DNA of 64,000 nt from Acanthosepion esculentum (taxonomy: Eukaryota > Mollusca > Cephalopoda > Sepiida > Sepiidae): NCBI GenBank assembly GCA_964036315.1, contig OZ038510.1:78360756-78424755 (forward strand), read 5' to 3'. The position numbers and the translations under genes were made by a program. The notes beneath the pieces are model-generated. The model did no database searches. It was not told the DNA's origin and was given only the letters and a program-made list of their open reading frames with translations. This document shows, piece by piece, positions 41,011 through 53,844 of this stretch (position 1 is its first letter; each line of letters begins with the position of its first letter).

Positions 41011-42140
41011 TTTTTTTTCAGGATTTTTTTGGAGGGGGGTTTGTTACTAACGTTATTTTGCTTAGTTTCTTGTAAATAGATTTGTACTCATATTGTAAAT
41101 ACTCATAGAGACTAGTTTTGAAATTGTTGTTTTATTCCGCTCCTTCCACAGACAATGAATTGTACATATGGTGACTAGTTAGGACTTTAGTTAAGACAGA
41201 AGAACGTCCTTTTCCCCATTCCCCTTATTTGGCCTTGTGCCACATTTTCTGTATTTGAAGCGGAAATAAATCTTGCTCTTCGCTATTCCTTGGTTTTAGA
41301 TTTTTTTTTTAATTGTTGTTTTATTCCCCTCCCCCTACAGACAATGAATTGTACATAAGGGGACTAGTTAGGATTTTCATAGAGACATGAGGTATTATGG
41401 TGAATGTTAAACGAAAAGTAAGTAAGAATGCCTTGTTTTGGTGTAATTAATATTGTATGTTTAGGTCAGTGTTTATGGTTAGCTAAGTTTAATGTTAAGA
41501 CAGAAGAGCGTCCTTTTCTCCCATTCTCCATTTTGGCCTTGTGCCACATTTTCATTACATAGCAGAAATAAATATCGCTCTTCGTTGTACATATGGGGAC
41601 TAGTTAGGACTTTCATAGAGACAATGAGGTATTATGGTGGATGTTGTACGAAAAGAATGCGTTGTTGTTGTGCAAGGAATCATGTCGTATGCTTGGGTCA
41701 GTGTTTGTGGCTAGCTAAGTTATCGTTAAGACAGAAGAAGACCGTCCTCATCCCCATGTCCCCTTTTTTTTAGGTCTTGTGCCACATTTTCTGTATTTGA
41801 AGTGGAAATAAATCTTGCTCTTATTCATTGGTTTTAGATTTCTTTTAAATTGTTATATTATTCACCTACCCTACAGACATGAATTGTATATATGTGGACT
41901 AGTTAGGACTTTCATAGAGACAATGAGGTATTATGGTGGGTGTAGTAAGAATGGTAATTAAGAATGCGTTGTTTTGGTTTAAGGAATATTGTTGCATGTT
42001 TAGGTCAGTGTTTTAGGCTAGCTAAGTTTAATGTTAAGACAGAAGAAGACCGCCCTTTTTCCCCATTCCGGCTTTGTGTCACTTATTTCTGTAAATACTG
42101 CAGAATAAATATCGCTGTTCACTATGATACCTAGGCATTT
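41010..42140 (+). repeat. LINE family 1 3' UTR, four tandem pieces
   Basis: GAATTGTACATA-type starts at 41,157, 41,343, 41,582 and 41,880; each piece includes GACTAGTTAGGACTTT, AAGACAGAAGA, a GGCCTTGTGCCACATTTTC-like block and AATAAATATCGCTCTT. Same as 1,060-1,450. Unequal spacing (about 186, 240 and 300 bp) shows separate truncations, or recombination between 3' ends. Confidence 0.75.
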
Positions 42141-42240
42141 TGAATTTAAGCGCGCCGAGGTCTTATTGATTTACAGTTGAGCTGGCTAGGTGTAACCCGT
42201 AAATTCTATGCTAACAGTTTATTTTCTTGCCTGTTTTTCT
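42140..42240 (+). pseudogene. LINE family 1 RT C-terminus scrap
   Basis: Reads KFYANSLFSC-like text after a segment matching LxLDLQLSWLGVTR; a short piece of the family 1 tail. Confidence 0.45.
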
Positions 42241-42561
42241 TGTAACCGCCATTGTTTGAAAGAAAATTGATTTCTTAACTTTTTGTTTCGTGGAGTGATT
42301 TTCTAGAGAATTATCCAGCGAGACACAGGAAACGCCGAGTAGCTTGACATTTGTAGGTGTTAATCACTTTGTTCAATGATCCCAACATTCATGTATCATT
42401 TCGCGTATATCAACATGATAGTTCATGGAGATAATTACATGAGAGAATATATTATCTTCTGTTTACACTCTTGCTAGAATAACCCATTTCTTGTCATGGG
42501 TTTTCTATGCACGACAGAATAATCGCGGGTTGCATATCCCCATTGTAGCCACTAGTATATC

Positions 42562-42611
42562 AGTGATATATTTACTTCTTAATACAACGAACGGAAAAGA
42601 GCAGCAATAAT
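42562..42611. repeat. Satellite edge sequence, copy 1
   Basis: 50 bp starting AGTGATATATTTACTTCTTA and containing CAACGAACGGAAAAGA. Non-satellite DNA at the left edge, repeated inside the array at 42,842-42,891 and 43,885-43,934. Confidence 0.9.
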
Positions 42612-43884
42612 GTTTGAACAAAAAAATATTGCCAGCAATAAATGTTTGAACAAAATTATCTTGCCAGCAATAAATGTTTGAAGAAACAAATTTTGCCAGC
42701 AATAAATGTTTGTAGAAAAAATCTTGCCAGCAATAAATGTTTGAAGAAAAAAATCTTGCCAGCAATAAATGTTTGAACAAAAAAATCTTACCAGCAACAA
42801 ATTTTTGAACAAAAAAGCTTCCCAGCAATAAATGTTTGAAGAGTGATATATTTACTTCTTAATACAACGAACGGAAAAGAACAGCAATAATGTTTAAACA
42901 AAAAATCTTGCCAGCAACAAATTTCTGAACAAAAAAACTTGCCAGCAATAACTGTTTGAACAAAAAAATCTTGCCAGCCATAAATGTTTGAACAAAAAAA
43001 TCTTGACAGCAGTAAATGTTTGAAGAAAAGAATCTTGCCAGCAATAAAACTTTGAACAAAAAAATCTTGCCAGCAAAAAATGTTTCAACAAAAAAATCTT
43101 GCCAGCAATAAATGTTTAAAGAAAAGAATCTTGCCAGCAGTAAATGTTTGAACAAAAAAATCTTGACAGCAGTAAATGTTTGAAGAAAAGAATCTTGCCA
43201 GCAATAAATGTTTGAACAAAAAAATCTTGACAGCAGTAAATGTTTGAACAAAAAAATCTTGACAGCAGTAAATGTTTGAAGAAAAGAATCTTGCCAGCAA
43301 TAAAACTTTGAACAAAAAAATCTTGCCAGCAAAAAATGTTTGAACAAAAATATCTTGCCAGCAATAAATGTTTGAAGAAAGAAATCTTGCCAGCAATAAA
43401 TGTTTGAACAAAACAATCTTGCCAGCAACAAATGTTTGAACAAAAAAATCTTGCCAGCAAAAAATGTTTGAACAAAAAAATCTTGCCAGCAACAAATATT
43501 TGAACAAAAATATCTTGCCAGCAATAAATGTTTGAAGAAAGAAATCTTGCCAGCAATAAATGTTTGAACAAAACAAACTTGCCAGCAACAAATGTTTGAA
43601 CAAAAAAATCTTGCCAGTAATAAATGGTTGAAGAAAAAATCTTGGCAGCAATAAATGTTTGAACAAAAAAATCTTCCCAGCAATAAATGTTTGAACACAT
43701 AAATCTTCCCAGCAATAAATGTTTGAACAAAAAAATTTTGCCAGCAATAAATGTAGAAAAAAATCTTGCCAGCTATAAATGTTTGAAGAAAAAAATCTTG
43801 CCAGCAATAAATGTTTGAACAAAAAAATCTTGCCAGCAACAAATTTTTAAACAAAAAAAGCGTGCCAGCAATAAATGTTTGAAC

Positions 43885-43934
43885 AGTGATATATTTACTT
43901 CTTAATACAACGAACGGAAAAGAACAGCAATAAT
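43885..43934. repeat. Satellite edge sequence, copy 3
   Basis: Internal copy of the left-edge DNA, showing that the array was extended by duplication including its border. Confidence 0.9.
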
Positions 43935-45551
43935 GTTTGAACAAAAAATCTTGCCAGCAACAAATTTCTGAACAAAAATATCTTACCAGCAATAAATGTT
44001 TGAAGAAAGAAATCTTGCCAGCAATAAATGTTTGAACAAAACAATCTTGCCAGCAACAAATATTTGAACAAAAAAATCTTTCTAGCAATAAATGTTTGAA
44101 CAAAAAATCTTGCCAGCAATAAATGGTTGAAGAAAAGAATCTTGCCAGCAATAAATGTTTGAACAAAAATAGCTTGCCAGCAACAGATTTTTTAACAAAA
44201 ATATCTTGCCAGCAATAAATGCTTGAAGAAAGAAATCTTGCCAGCAAAAATGTTTGAACAAAAAAATCTTGCCAGCAATAAATCTTTGAACAAAAGAATT
44301 TGTCATCAATAAATGTTCGAACAAAAAATCTTGCCAGCAAAGAATGTTTGAAGAAAAGAATATTGCCAGCAATAAATGTTTGAACAAAACAATCTTGCCA
44401 GCAACAAATTTTTGAACAAAAAAATCTTGCTAGCAAAAAATGTTTGAACAAAAATATCTTGCAGCAACATATGTTTCAAGAAAGAAATCTTGCCAGCAAT
44501 AAATGTTTGAATAAAACAATCTTGCCAACAACAAATGTTTGAACAAAAAAATCTTGTTAGCAATAAATGTTTGAACAAAAAAATCTTGCCAGCAATAAAT
44601 GCTTGAAGAAAGAAATCTTGCCAGCAATAAATGTTTGAACAAAAAAAATCTTGCCAGCAATAAATATTTGAACAAAAATATCTTACCAGCAACAAATTTT
44701 TAAACAAAATAATCTTGCTAGCGATAAATGTTTGAACAAAGAAAATTCCCAGCAATAAATGTTTGAACAAAAAATCTTGCCAGCAATAAATGTTTGAACA
44801 GAAAAAACTTGCCAGCAACAAAAGTTTGAAGAAAAAATCTCGACAGCAATCAATGTTTGAACAAAAAAATCATGCCAACAATAAATATTTGAACAAAAAA
44901 ATCTTGCCAGCAATAAATATTTGAATATAAATATTTGAATAAAAAAATCTTGCCAGCAACAAATTTTTGAACAAAAAATCTTCCCAGCAATAAATGTTTG
45001 AAGAAAAAAATCTTCCCAGAAATAAATGTTTGAACAAAGATCTTCCGAGCATCAAATTTTTGAACAAAAAAATTTGCCAGCAATAAATGTTTGAACAAAA
45101 AAACTTCGCCAGCAACAAATGTTTGAAGAAAAAATCTTGACAGCAATAAATGTTTGAACAAAAGAATTTTGCCAACAATAAATATTTGAACAAAAAAATC
45201 TTGCCAGCAATAAACGTTTGAACAAAAAATCTTGCCAGCAATAAATGTTTGAAGAAAAGAATCTTGCCAGCAATAAATGTTTCAACAAAACAATCTTGCC
45301 AGCAACAAATTTTTGAACAAAAATATCTTGCCAGCAAGAAATGTTTGAAGAAAGAAACCTTGCCAGCATTAAATGTTTGAACAAAACAATCTTGCCAGCA
45401 ACAAATGTTTGAACAAAAAATCTTGCTAGCAATAAATGTTCGAACAAAAAAATCTTGCCAGCAATAAATGGTTGAAAAAAAGAATCTTGCCAGCAACAAA
45501 TTTTTGAACAAAAAACTTGACAGCAGTAAATGTTTGAACAAAAAAATCTTA

Positions 45552-46304
45552 CTAGCAATAAATCTTTGAACAACAAAATCTTGCCAGCAATAAATCTTTG
45601 AACAAAAAAATCTTGCCAGCAAAAAATCGTTCAACAAAAAAATCTTGCCAGGAATAAATGGTTGAAGAAAAGAATCTTGCCAGCAACAAATTTTTGAACA
45701 AAAAACTCTTGCCAGCAGATTTTGTGTTCAAATATTTATATTTGAACAAAAAATCTTCCCAGCAACAATTTTTTGAACAAAATAATCTTGCCAGCAATAA
45801 AGGTTTGAACAAAAAATCTTGCCAAAAATAAATGTTTGAACAAAAAAATCATGCCAGAAATAAATATTTGAAGAAAAAAATCTTGCCAGCAAGAAATGTT
45901 TGAAGAAAAAAATCTTGCCAGCATTAAATGGTTGAAAAAAAGAATCTTGCCAGCAACAAATTTTTGAACAAAAATATCTTCCCAGCAAAAAATTTTTGAA
46001 CAAAAAACTTGACAGCAGTAAATGTTTGAACAAAAAAATCTTACTAGCAATAAATCTTTGAACAACAAAATCTTGCCAGCAATAAATCTTTGAACAAAAA
46101 AATCTTGCCAGCAAAAAATCGTTCAACAAAAAAATCTTGCCAGGAATAAATGGTTGAAGAAAAGAATCTTGCCAGCAACAAATTTTTGAACAAAAAACTC
46201 TTGCCAGCAGATTTTGTGTTCAAATATTTATATTTGAACAAAAAATCTTCCCAGCAACAATTTTTTGAACAAAATAATCTTGCCAGCAATAAAGGTTTGA
46301 ACAA
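45552..46304. repeat. Higher-order duplication inside the satellite (492 bp)
   Basis: 45,502-45,812 and 45,994-46,304 translate to the same peptides on the minus strand with a 492-bp step, including a unique insert TTGTGTTCAAATATTTATAT (45,722 and 46,214; again near 48,000 and, diverged, 49,012). Confidence 0.85.
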
Positions 46305-49300
46305 AAAATCTTGCCAAAAATAAATGTTTGAACAAAAAAATCATGCCAGAAATAAATATTTGAAGAAAAAAATCTTGCCAGCAAGAAATGTTTGAACAAA
46401 AAAATCTTGCCAGCAATAAATGTTTGAAGAAAAAAACTTGCCAGCAATAAATGTTTGAAGAAAAAAACTTGCCAGCAACAAAAGTTTGAAGAAAAAATCT
46501 CGACAGCAATCAATATTTGAACAAAAAAATCATGCCAACAATAAATATTTGAACAAAAAAATCTTGCCAGCAATAAATATTTGAATATAAATATTTGAAT
46601 AAAAAAATCTTGCCAGCAACAAATTTTTGAACAAAAAATCGTACCAGCAATAAATGTTTGAAGAAAAAAATCTTCCCAGAAATAAATGTTTGAACAAAGA
46701 TCTTCGGAGCATCAAATTCTTGAACAAAAAAATTTGCCAGCAATAAATGTTTGAACAAAAAAACTTGCCAGCAACAAATGTTTGAAGAAAAAATCTTGCC
46801 AGCAACAGATTTTTGAACAAAAATAACTTGCCAGCAATAAATGTTTGAAGAAAGAAATCTTGCCAGCAATAAATTTTTGAAGAAAAAAATCTTACCAGCA
46901 ATATATGTTTGAACAAAAAAATCTTCCCAGCAACAAATTTTTGAACAAAAAAATCTTGCCAGCAATAAATGTTTGAACAAAAAAACTTGCCAGCAACAAA
47001 TGTTTGAAGAAAAAATCTTGACAGCAATAAATGTTTGAACAAAAAAATTTTGCCAACAATAAATATTTGAACAAAAAAATCTTGCCAGCAATAAACGTTT
47101 GAACAAAAAATCTTGCCAGCAATAAATGTTTGAAGAAAAGAATCTTGCCAGTATTAAATGTTTCAACAAAACAATCTTGCCAGTAACAAATTTTTGAACA
47201 AAAATATCTTGCCAGCAAGAAATGTTTGAAGAAAGAAACCTTGCCAGCATTAAATGTTTGAACAAAACAATCTTGCCAGCAACAAATGTTTGAACAAAAA
47301 ATCTTGCTAGCAATAAATGTTCGAACAAAAAAATCTTGCCAGCAATAAATGGTTGAAAAAAAGAATCTTGCCAGCAACAAATTTTTGAACAAAAAACTTG
47401 ACAGCAGTAAATGTTTGAACAAAAAAATCTTACTAGCAATAAATGTTTGAACAACAAAATCTTGCCAGCAATAAATCTTTGAACAAAAAAATCTTGCCAG
47501 CAATAAACGTTTGAACAAAAAATCTTGCCAGCAATAAATGTTTGAAGAAAAGAATCTTGCCAGTATTAAATGTTTCAACAAAACAATCTTGCCAGCAACA
47601 AATTTTTGAACAAAAATATCTTGCCAGCAAGAAATGTTTGAAGAAAGAAACCTTGCCAGCATTAAATGTTTGAACAAAACAATCTTGCCAGCAACAAATG
47701 TTTGAACAAAAAATCTTGCTAGCAATAAATGTTCGAACAAAAAAATCTTGCCAGCAATAAATGGTTGAAAAAAAGAATCTTGCCAGCAACAAATTTTTGA
47801 ACAAAAAACTTGACAGCAGTAAATGTTCGAACAAAAAAATCTTACTAGCAATAAATCTTTGAACAACAAAATCTTTGAACAAAAAAATCTTGCCAGCAAA
47901 AAATCGTTCAACAAAAAAATCTTGCCAGGAATAAATGTTTCAAAAAAAAATCATGCCAGCAACAAATTTCTAAACAAAAAACTCTTGCCAGCAGATTTTG
48001 TGTTCAAATATTTATATTTGAACAAAAAATCTTCCCAGCAACAATTTTTTGAACAAAATAATCTTGCCAGCAATAAAGGTTTGAACAAAAAATCTTGCCA
48101 AAAATAAATGTTTGAACAAAAAAATCATGCCAGAAATAAATATTTGAAGAAAAAAATCTTGCCAGCAAGAAATGTTTGAAGAAAAAAATCTTGCCAGCAA
48201 TAAATGTTTGAAGAAAAAAACTTGCCAGCAACAAAAGTTTGAAGAAAAAATCTCGACAGCAAACAATGTTTGAACAAAAAAATCATGTCAACAGTAAATA
48301 TTTGAACAAAAAAATCTTGCCAGCAATAAATATTTGAATATAAATATTTGAATAAAAAAATCTTGCCAGCAACAAATTTTTTAACAAAAAATCGTACCAG
48401 CAATAAATGTTTGAACAAAAAAAACTTGCCAGCAATAAATGTTTGAACAAAAAAATCTTTCCAGCAAAAAATGTTTGAACAAAAATTCTTGCCCGAAATA
48501 AATGTTTGAACAAATATCTTCCGAGCATCAAATTTTTGAACAAAAAAATTTGCCAGCAATAAATGATTGAACAAAAAAACTTGCCAGCAACAAATGTTTG
48601 AACAGAAAAATTTTGCCAACAATAAATATTTGAACAAAAAAATCTTGCCAGCAACAGATTTTTGAACAAAAATAACTTGCCAGCAATAAATGTTTGAAGA
48701 AAGAAATTTTGGCAGCAATAAATTTTTGAAGAAAAAAATCTTGCCAGCAATATATGTTTGAACAAAGAAATCTTCCCAGAAACAAATTTTTGAACAAAAA
48801 AATCTTGCCAGCAATAAATGTTTGAACAAATAAAACTTACCAGAAATAAATCTTTGAACAAATAAATCTTGCCAGCAACAAATTTTTCAACAAAAGTCTT
48901 GCCAGCAATAAATGTTTGAAGAAATAAATCTTGCCAGCAATAAATGTTTCAACAAAAAAATCATGCCAGCAACAAATTTCTGAACAAAAAAATCTTGCCA
49001 GCAGATTTTTTGTTCAAATATTTATATTTGGACAAAAAATCTTCCCAGCAACAATTTTTTGAACAAAATAATCTTGCCAGCAATAAAGGTTTGAACAAAA
49101 AATCTTGTCAATAATAAATGTCTGAACAAAAAAACCTTGCCAGTAATAAATGTTTGAACAAAAAAATCTTCCCAACAATAAATGTTTGAACAAATAAATC
49201 TTACCAGCAATACATTTTTGAACAAAAAAATCTTGCGAGCAATAAATGTTTGAACAACAAAATCTTGCCAGCAAAAAATATTTGAACAAAAAATCTTGCC

Positions 49301-51935
49301 AGCCATAAATGTTTGAAGAAAAGAATCTTGCCAGCAATAAATGTTTGAACAAAACAATCTTGCCAGCAACAGATTTTTGAACAAAAATAACTTGCCAGCA
49401 ATAAATGTTTGAAGAAAGAAATCTTGCCAGCAATAAATGTTTGAACAAAACAATCTTGCCAGTAACAAATGTTTGAACAAACAAATCTTGCTAGCAATAA
49501 ATATTTGAACAAAAAAATCTTGCCAGCAATAAATGCTTGAAGAAAGAAATCTTGCCAGCAATAAATATTTGAAGAAAAAAATCTTGCCTGCATTAAATGT
49601 TTGAACAAAAATCTTCCCAGCAATAAATGTTTGAACAAAAAATCTTGCCAGCAACAAATTTTTCAACAAAATTCTTGCCAGCAATAAATGTTTGAACAAA
49701 AAATTCTTGCCATCAATAAATTTTTGAAGAAAAAAATCTTGCCAGCAATAAATATTTGAAGAAAAAATCTTGCCAGCAATAAATGTTTGAACAAAAAAAT
49801 TTTTCCAGCAATAAAAGTTTGAACAAAAAAATCTTGCCAGCAATACATGTTTGAAGAAAAAATTTTGCCAGCAGTAAATTTTTGTACAAAAGAATCTTCC
49901 CAGCAATAAATGTTTGAACAAAAAAATCTTCCCGGCGATAAATGTTTGAACAAAATAATCTTGCCAGCAATAAATGTTTGAACAAAAAAATCTTGCCAGC
50001 AGTAAATGTTTGAACAAAAAAATCTTGCAATCAATAAATGTTTGAACAACAAAATATTGCCAGCATTAAATATTTGAATAAAAAAATCTTGCCAGCAATA
50101 AATGTTTGAAGAAAAAAATCTTTCCATCAATAAATGTTTGAACAAAAATATTCTTGCCAGCAACAAATTTTTGAACAAAACTATCTTGCCAGCAATAAAT
50201 GTTTGAACAAAATTCTTAGCAGCAACAAATTTTTGAAAAAAAATAATCTTGCCAGCAATAAAAGTTTGAACAAAAAAATCATGCCAGCAACGAATATTTG
50301 AACAAAGCAATCTTGCCAGCAATAAATATTTGAACAAAAAAATCTTGCCAGCAATAATGTTTGAAGGAAAAAAATCTTGCTAGCATTAAATGTTTGAACA
50401 AAAATCTTACCAACCTCAAACTTTGGAACTAAAAAAATCTTGCCAGCAATAAATTTTTTAACAAAAAAATCTTGCAATCAATAAATGTTTGAACAACAAA
50501 ATATTGCCAGCATTAAATATTTGAAGAAAAAAAATCTTGCTAGCAATAAATATTTGAACAAAATAATCTTGCCATCAATAAATGTTTGAACAAAAAATTC
50601 TTGCCATCAATAAATTTTTGAACAAAAAAATCTTGCCAGCAATAAATGTTTGAACAAAAAAATCTTTCCAGCAATAAATGTTTGAACAAAAAATCTTGCC
50701 ATCAGTATTTTTGTACAAAAGAATCTTCCCAGCAATAAATGTTTGAACAAAAAAATCTTCCTGGCGATAAATGTTTGAACAAAATAATCTTGCCAGCAAT
50801 AAATGTTTGAACAAAAAAATCTTGCCAGCAATAAATTTTTAACAAAAAAATCTTGCAATCAATAAATGTTTGAACAATAAAATATTGCCAGCATTAAATA
50901 TTTGAACAAAAAAATCTTGCCAGCAATAAAAGTTTGAACAAAAAATCTTGCCAGCAGTAAATTTTTGTACAAAAGAATCTTCCCAGAAATAAATGTTTGA
51001 ACAAAAAAATCTTGCCAGCAATAAATATTTGAACAAAACAATCTTGCCAGCAATAATGTTTGAACAAAAAAATCTTGCAATCAATAAATGTTTGAACAAC
51101 AAAATCTTGCAATCAATAAATGTTTGAACAAAACTATCTTGCCAGCAATAAATGTTTGAACAAAAAATCTTACCAACCTCAAACTTTGAAACTAAAAAAA
51201 TCCTGCCAGCAATAAATTTTTTAACAAAAAAATCTTGCCTGCAATAAATGTTTGGACAAAGATATCTTGCCAGCAATAAATGTTTCAACAAAAAATCTTG
51301 CCAGCAATAAATGTTTGAAGAAAAAATCTTGCCTGCATTAAATGTTTGAACAAAATTCTTACCAGCAACAAACTTTTGAAAAAAAATAATCCTGCCAGCA
51401 ATAAATGTTTGAACAAAAAATCTTGCCAGCAACAAATTTTTCAACAAAATTCTTGCCAGCAATAAATGTTTGAACAAAATATTCTTGCCATCAATAAATT
51501 TTTGAACAAAAAAATCTTGCCAGCAATAAATGTTTGAACCAAAAATCTTACCAGCAATAAATATTTGAACAAAATAATCTTGCCAGCAATAAATATTTGA
51601 AGAAAAAAATCTTGCTCTCAATAAAAACAAAAAAATCTTCCAAGCAATGAATGTTTGAAGAAAAAAATCTTGCCAGCAATAAATATTTGGACAAAAAAAT
51701 CTTCCCAGCAACAAATTTTTGAACAAAATAATCTTGCCAGCAATAAATGTTTGAACAAAAAAATCTTGCCAGCAACAAATTTTTGAACAAAAAACATCTT
51801 GCCAGCAATAAATGTTTGAACAAAAAACATCTTGCCAGCAATAAATGTTTGAACAAAAAAAATCTTGCCAGCAATAAATTTCGAAGCAAAAAAATCTTGC
51901 CAGCAATACATTTTTGGAAAAAATATTACCAGCAA

Positions 51936-51995
51936 TAAAAATCTTGTCGACATTAAATAATTCATTGAGGTTGATAGCCGTAAAACAAAACAAAT
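51936..51995 (+). repeat. SINE-tail-like end at satellite right edge
   Basis: GACATTAAATAATTCATTGA then GGTTGATAGCCGTAAAAC resembles the SINE tail family, with a weak hairpin. The satellite therefore abuts a retroposon 3' end. Confidence 0.45.
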
Positions 51996-52610
51996 CAAAC
52001 CATCGTGTTCGGAAACGTCTTACCTCATCCGACGTAACAAATAGCAATTGACGCGGACAGACACGTCTTGTCTTTAGAAATGCTAGCTAAAACTTGTCTT
52101 TCGTCACTCAATAAACTGACGTCATCACAACCGAGGGGAGATAATCCATTTTGTATCTATAGAGTCGTTTCACGTACGATTTCGTGACGTTTGCACGATT
52201 TCTTCTTTGCTCACCACTCTCGTATTTTTTTTATTGTCATCTTTCGACGATTTTTACACACACACACACACACAACACACACACACACATACACACTCAC
52301 CCACATATGCATACATACATACATACATATACCTTTTCTCTTTCTTAGCAATAATTAGCAGTAATTATGTCGCAAAACTTGTCCGCTCGGCGGTACCTCC
52401 TGAGTCTGCTGGGGCCGCCAGTACAGTAAAGTCGTTTTGCAAAAGGACCTGAAGTAACATTCCAGCTGACGAGTGTTGAGAAAAATAAGCGAGTAAAGTT
52501 AGTCTCCTGAATTTAAGAACAATATTTCCCACCGGTGCCGGTAAAGAAGCTGATTTTAAAGGCAAGCAGGACTTCATCCCTTAAAAACAGTTTGCGAAAA
52601 TCTTCCTACA
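51996..52610. other. No recognised gene; (CA)n at 52,255-52,330
   Basis: Unassigned DNA with a CA-rich microsatellite and a (CATA)n stretch. A GC-richer part at 52,375-52,570 has a 70-codon minus frame without known domain. Confidence 0.4.
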
Positions 52611-52614
52611 ACCA

Positions 52615-52960
52615 GACTTACGGCCAGATCACATTGAAACACCGGATCGCCGAAGTTAAGCAACGTTGAGACTTGTCAATAACTATATGGGAATACCAGG
52701 TGCTCTAATCTTAAGTGTGTGTATGGTATAATAGATAAAGGCTCGTTATTGGAAATCGCAGAGCCTAGTTCAAATTCCAGTCCGACTCGTCATATTCACT
52801 TATACCCCCGAGAAAGATATGACTCCACTTCTTCTCCCCCACCTACGGGTTAATTAGTATCAGTAAATTATTATTACCTCCAGAAATTCCTTACAATTTA
52901 AAAAGATTTTCCGACTTTAAATAACTTGAAAAGAATTGATAAACCGTAAAAAATATTCCT
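52615..52960 (+). mobile_element. 5S rRNA/tRNA hybrid SINE
   Basis: Three parts in order: 52,615-52,712 is 5S rRNA-like (ACGGCCAGATCACATTGAAA, CGCCGAAGTTAAGCAACG, GGGAATACCAGGTGCT) with two internal deletions; 52,733-52,800 is tRNA-like with a B box AGTTCAAATTCC; 52,800-52,960 is the SINE body seen at 6.9-7.6 kb, ending in the tail stem-loop at 52,913-52,948. The 5S part keeps much of the internal control region. Confidence 0.7.
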
Positions 52961-53840
52961 ACAACAATTTTTCTATTTGCTTTTGAAACTTTGTAAAACT
53001 GTGTAAGTATTATATACATGCGCACAATCGAAGAGTGAGAATACTATGACGTCAATCATATTTGGGGATTTACTCATCGGAGTTAAGGGAATCTTACGTA
53101 GCAGTGTCTGATGTTTTGTATTAACACAGCCACCGAAAGAAAAATGTGCATAGCAATTGAAGAGGTTATAGGGAAATTCAGTTCCATGCCTTTTTGAGAA
53201 AGACAGCAGTGTTTTTGTTATATTTGTTTTCGACTTCAACATTGTTTCTAACCGTCACCAGTGGTTGGCTTTCGAACACAAGTAAAAGCAATGATTTCGA
53301 AAGCTTATTTTTATGGAAGATATGCAGACAGCCTGCCCCCCACTCTTGAAACATTCATCCTACATACTTTCCCGTTTGCTGTACTTCTAAGCCTATCGAT
53401 AGTGAAGAAACTTAAGCTAAAAACAAGTATTTCGCTAATATTCACTAACTTGACTACAAAGTGTCATGGTATAATTCAGAAGAATATGTCATTCTTACAC
53501 GTGGTCAAATGAAAGCAAAGCACGTAATCAGGCTACATGATTTGTGCACACGTACGACTACGGAACTTAACCATGGATACGTATTTTTAAAAAAAGACGA
53601 GCTAGCTATAATTGTAAGCAGAAAATTTATCAATAGTGTCAGAGGAAGGGTGTGTCAAAAGCATTTCTTCACTAACGATGGGAAGAAGCGATCAGGAAAA
53701 AAATTGGCTCATTGTGTGGAGAAAAATCTTCATCTCCTAACTCATTCGCTCTCCAACGAATATTTCGAATAAAACGCAAAATTCTCAATCACAACGACTG
53801 AGGAACCGAGTTGTATTTCGACAATCCTGCCACTAAGATG
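52961..53840. other. No recognised gene
   Basis: A 103-codon plus frame at 53,461-53,772 (MKAKHVIRLHDLCTRTTTEL and later RKFINSVRGRVCQKHFF) and an 83-codon frame before it have no recognised domain. Lys/His-rich; could be a decayed transposon or a small unknown ORF. There is no evidence for expression. Confidence 0.35.
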
Positions 53841-53844
53841 TCCT

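Larger units (their letters stand above)
42562..51935. repeat. 32-bp-period satellite, about 9.4 kb
   Basis: Roughly 290 units (length divided by period) of ATCTTGCCAGC + AATAAATG + TTTGAAC + A-run. The modal unit is 32 bp with 7 A between GAAC and TCTTG; 31-34 bp variants come from A-run length, and GAAG replaces GAAC in many. TTGCCAGCAA is a dyad. AATAAA occurs in most units on the plus strand. The minus-strand unit has no stop in any frame, giving long cyclic open frames (FKHLLLARFF, SNIYCWQDFF, QTFIAGKIFL). Internal higher-order duplications occur (steps of 492 and about 1,881 bp). Confidence 0.95.

Noticed and set aside
42859..44451. 530-codon minus-strand open frame (and similar frames to 52,047) as a repetitive Cys/Phe-rich protein
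   Set aside because: The 32-bp unit lacks stops in all three frames, so long frames arise automatically. The unit is not a multiple of three, units of 31-34 bp occur freely, and overlapping frames are equally open. No sign of coding constraint.
42562..51935. CRISPR-like array
   Set aside because: There are no unique spacers: the whole 32-bp unit is repeated, without cas genes, in eukaryotic repeat DNA.
52615..52712. Functional 5S rRNA gene
   Set aside because: Two internal deletions of roughly 10 and 16 nt and fusion to a tRNA-like SINE body.
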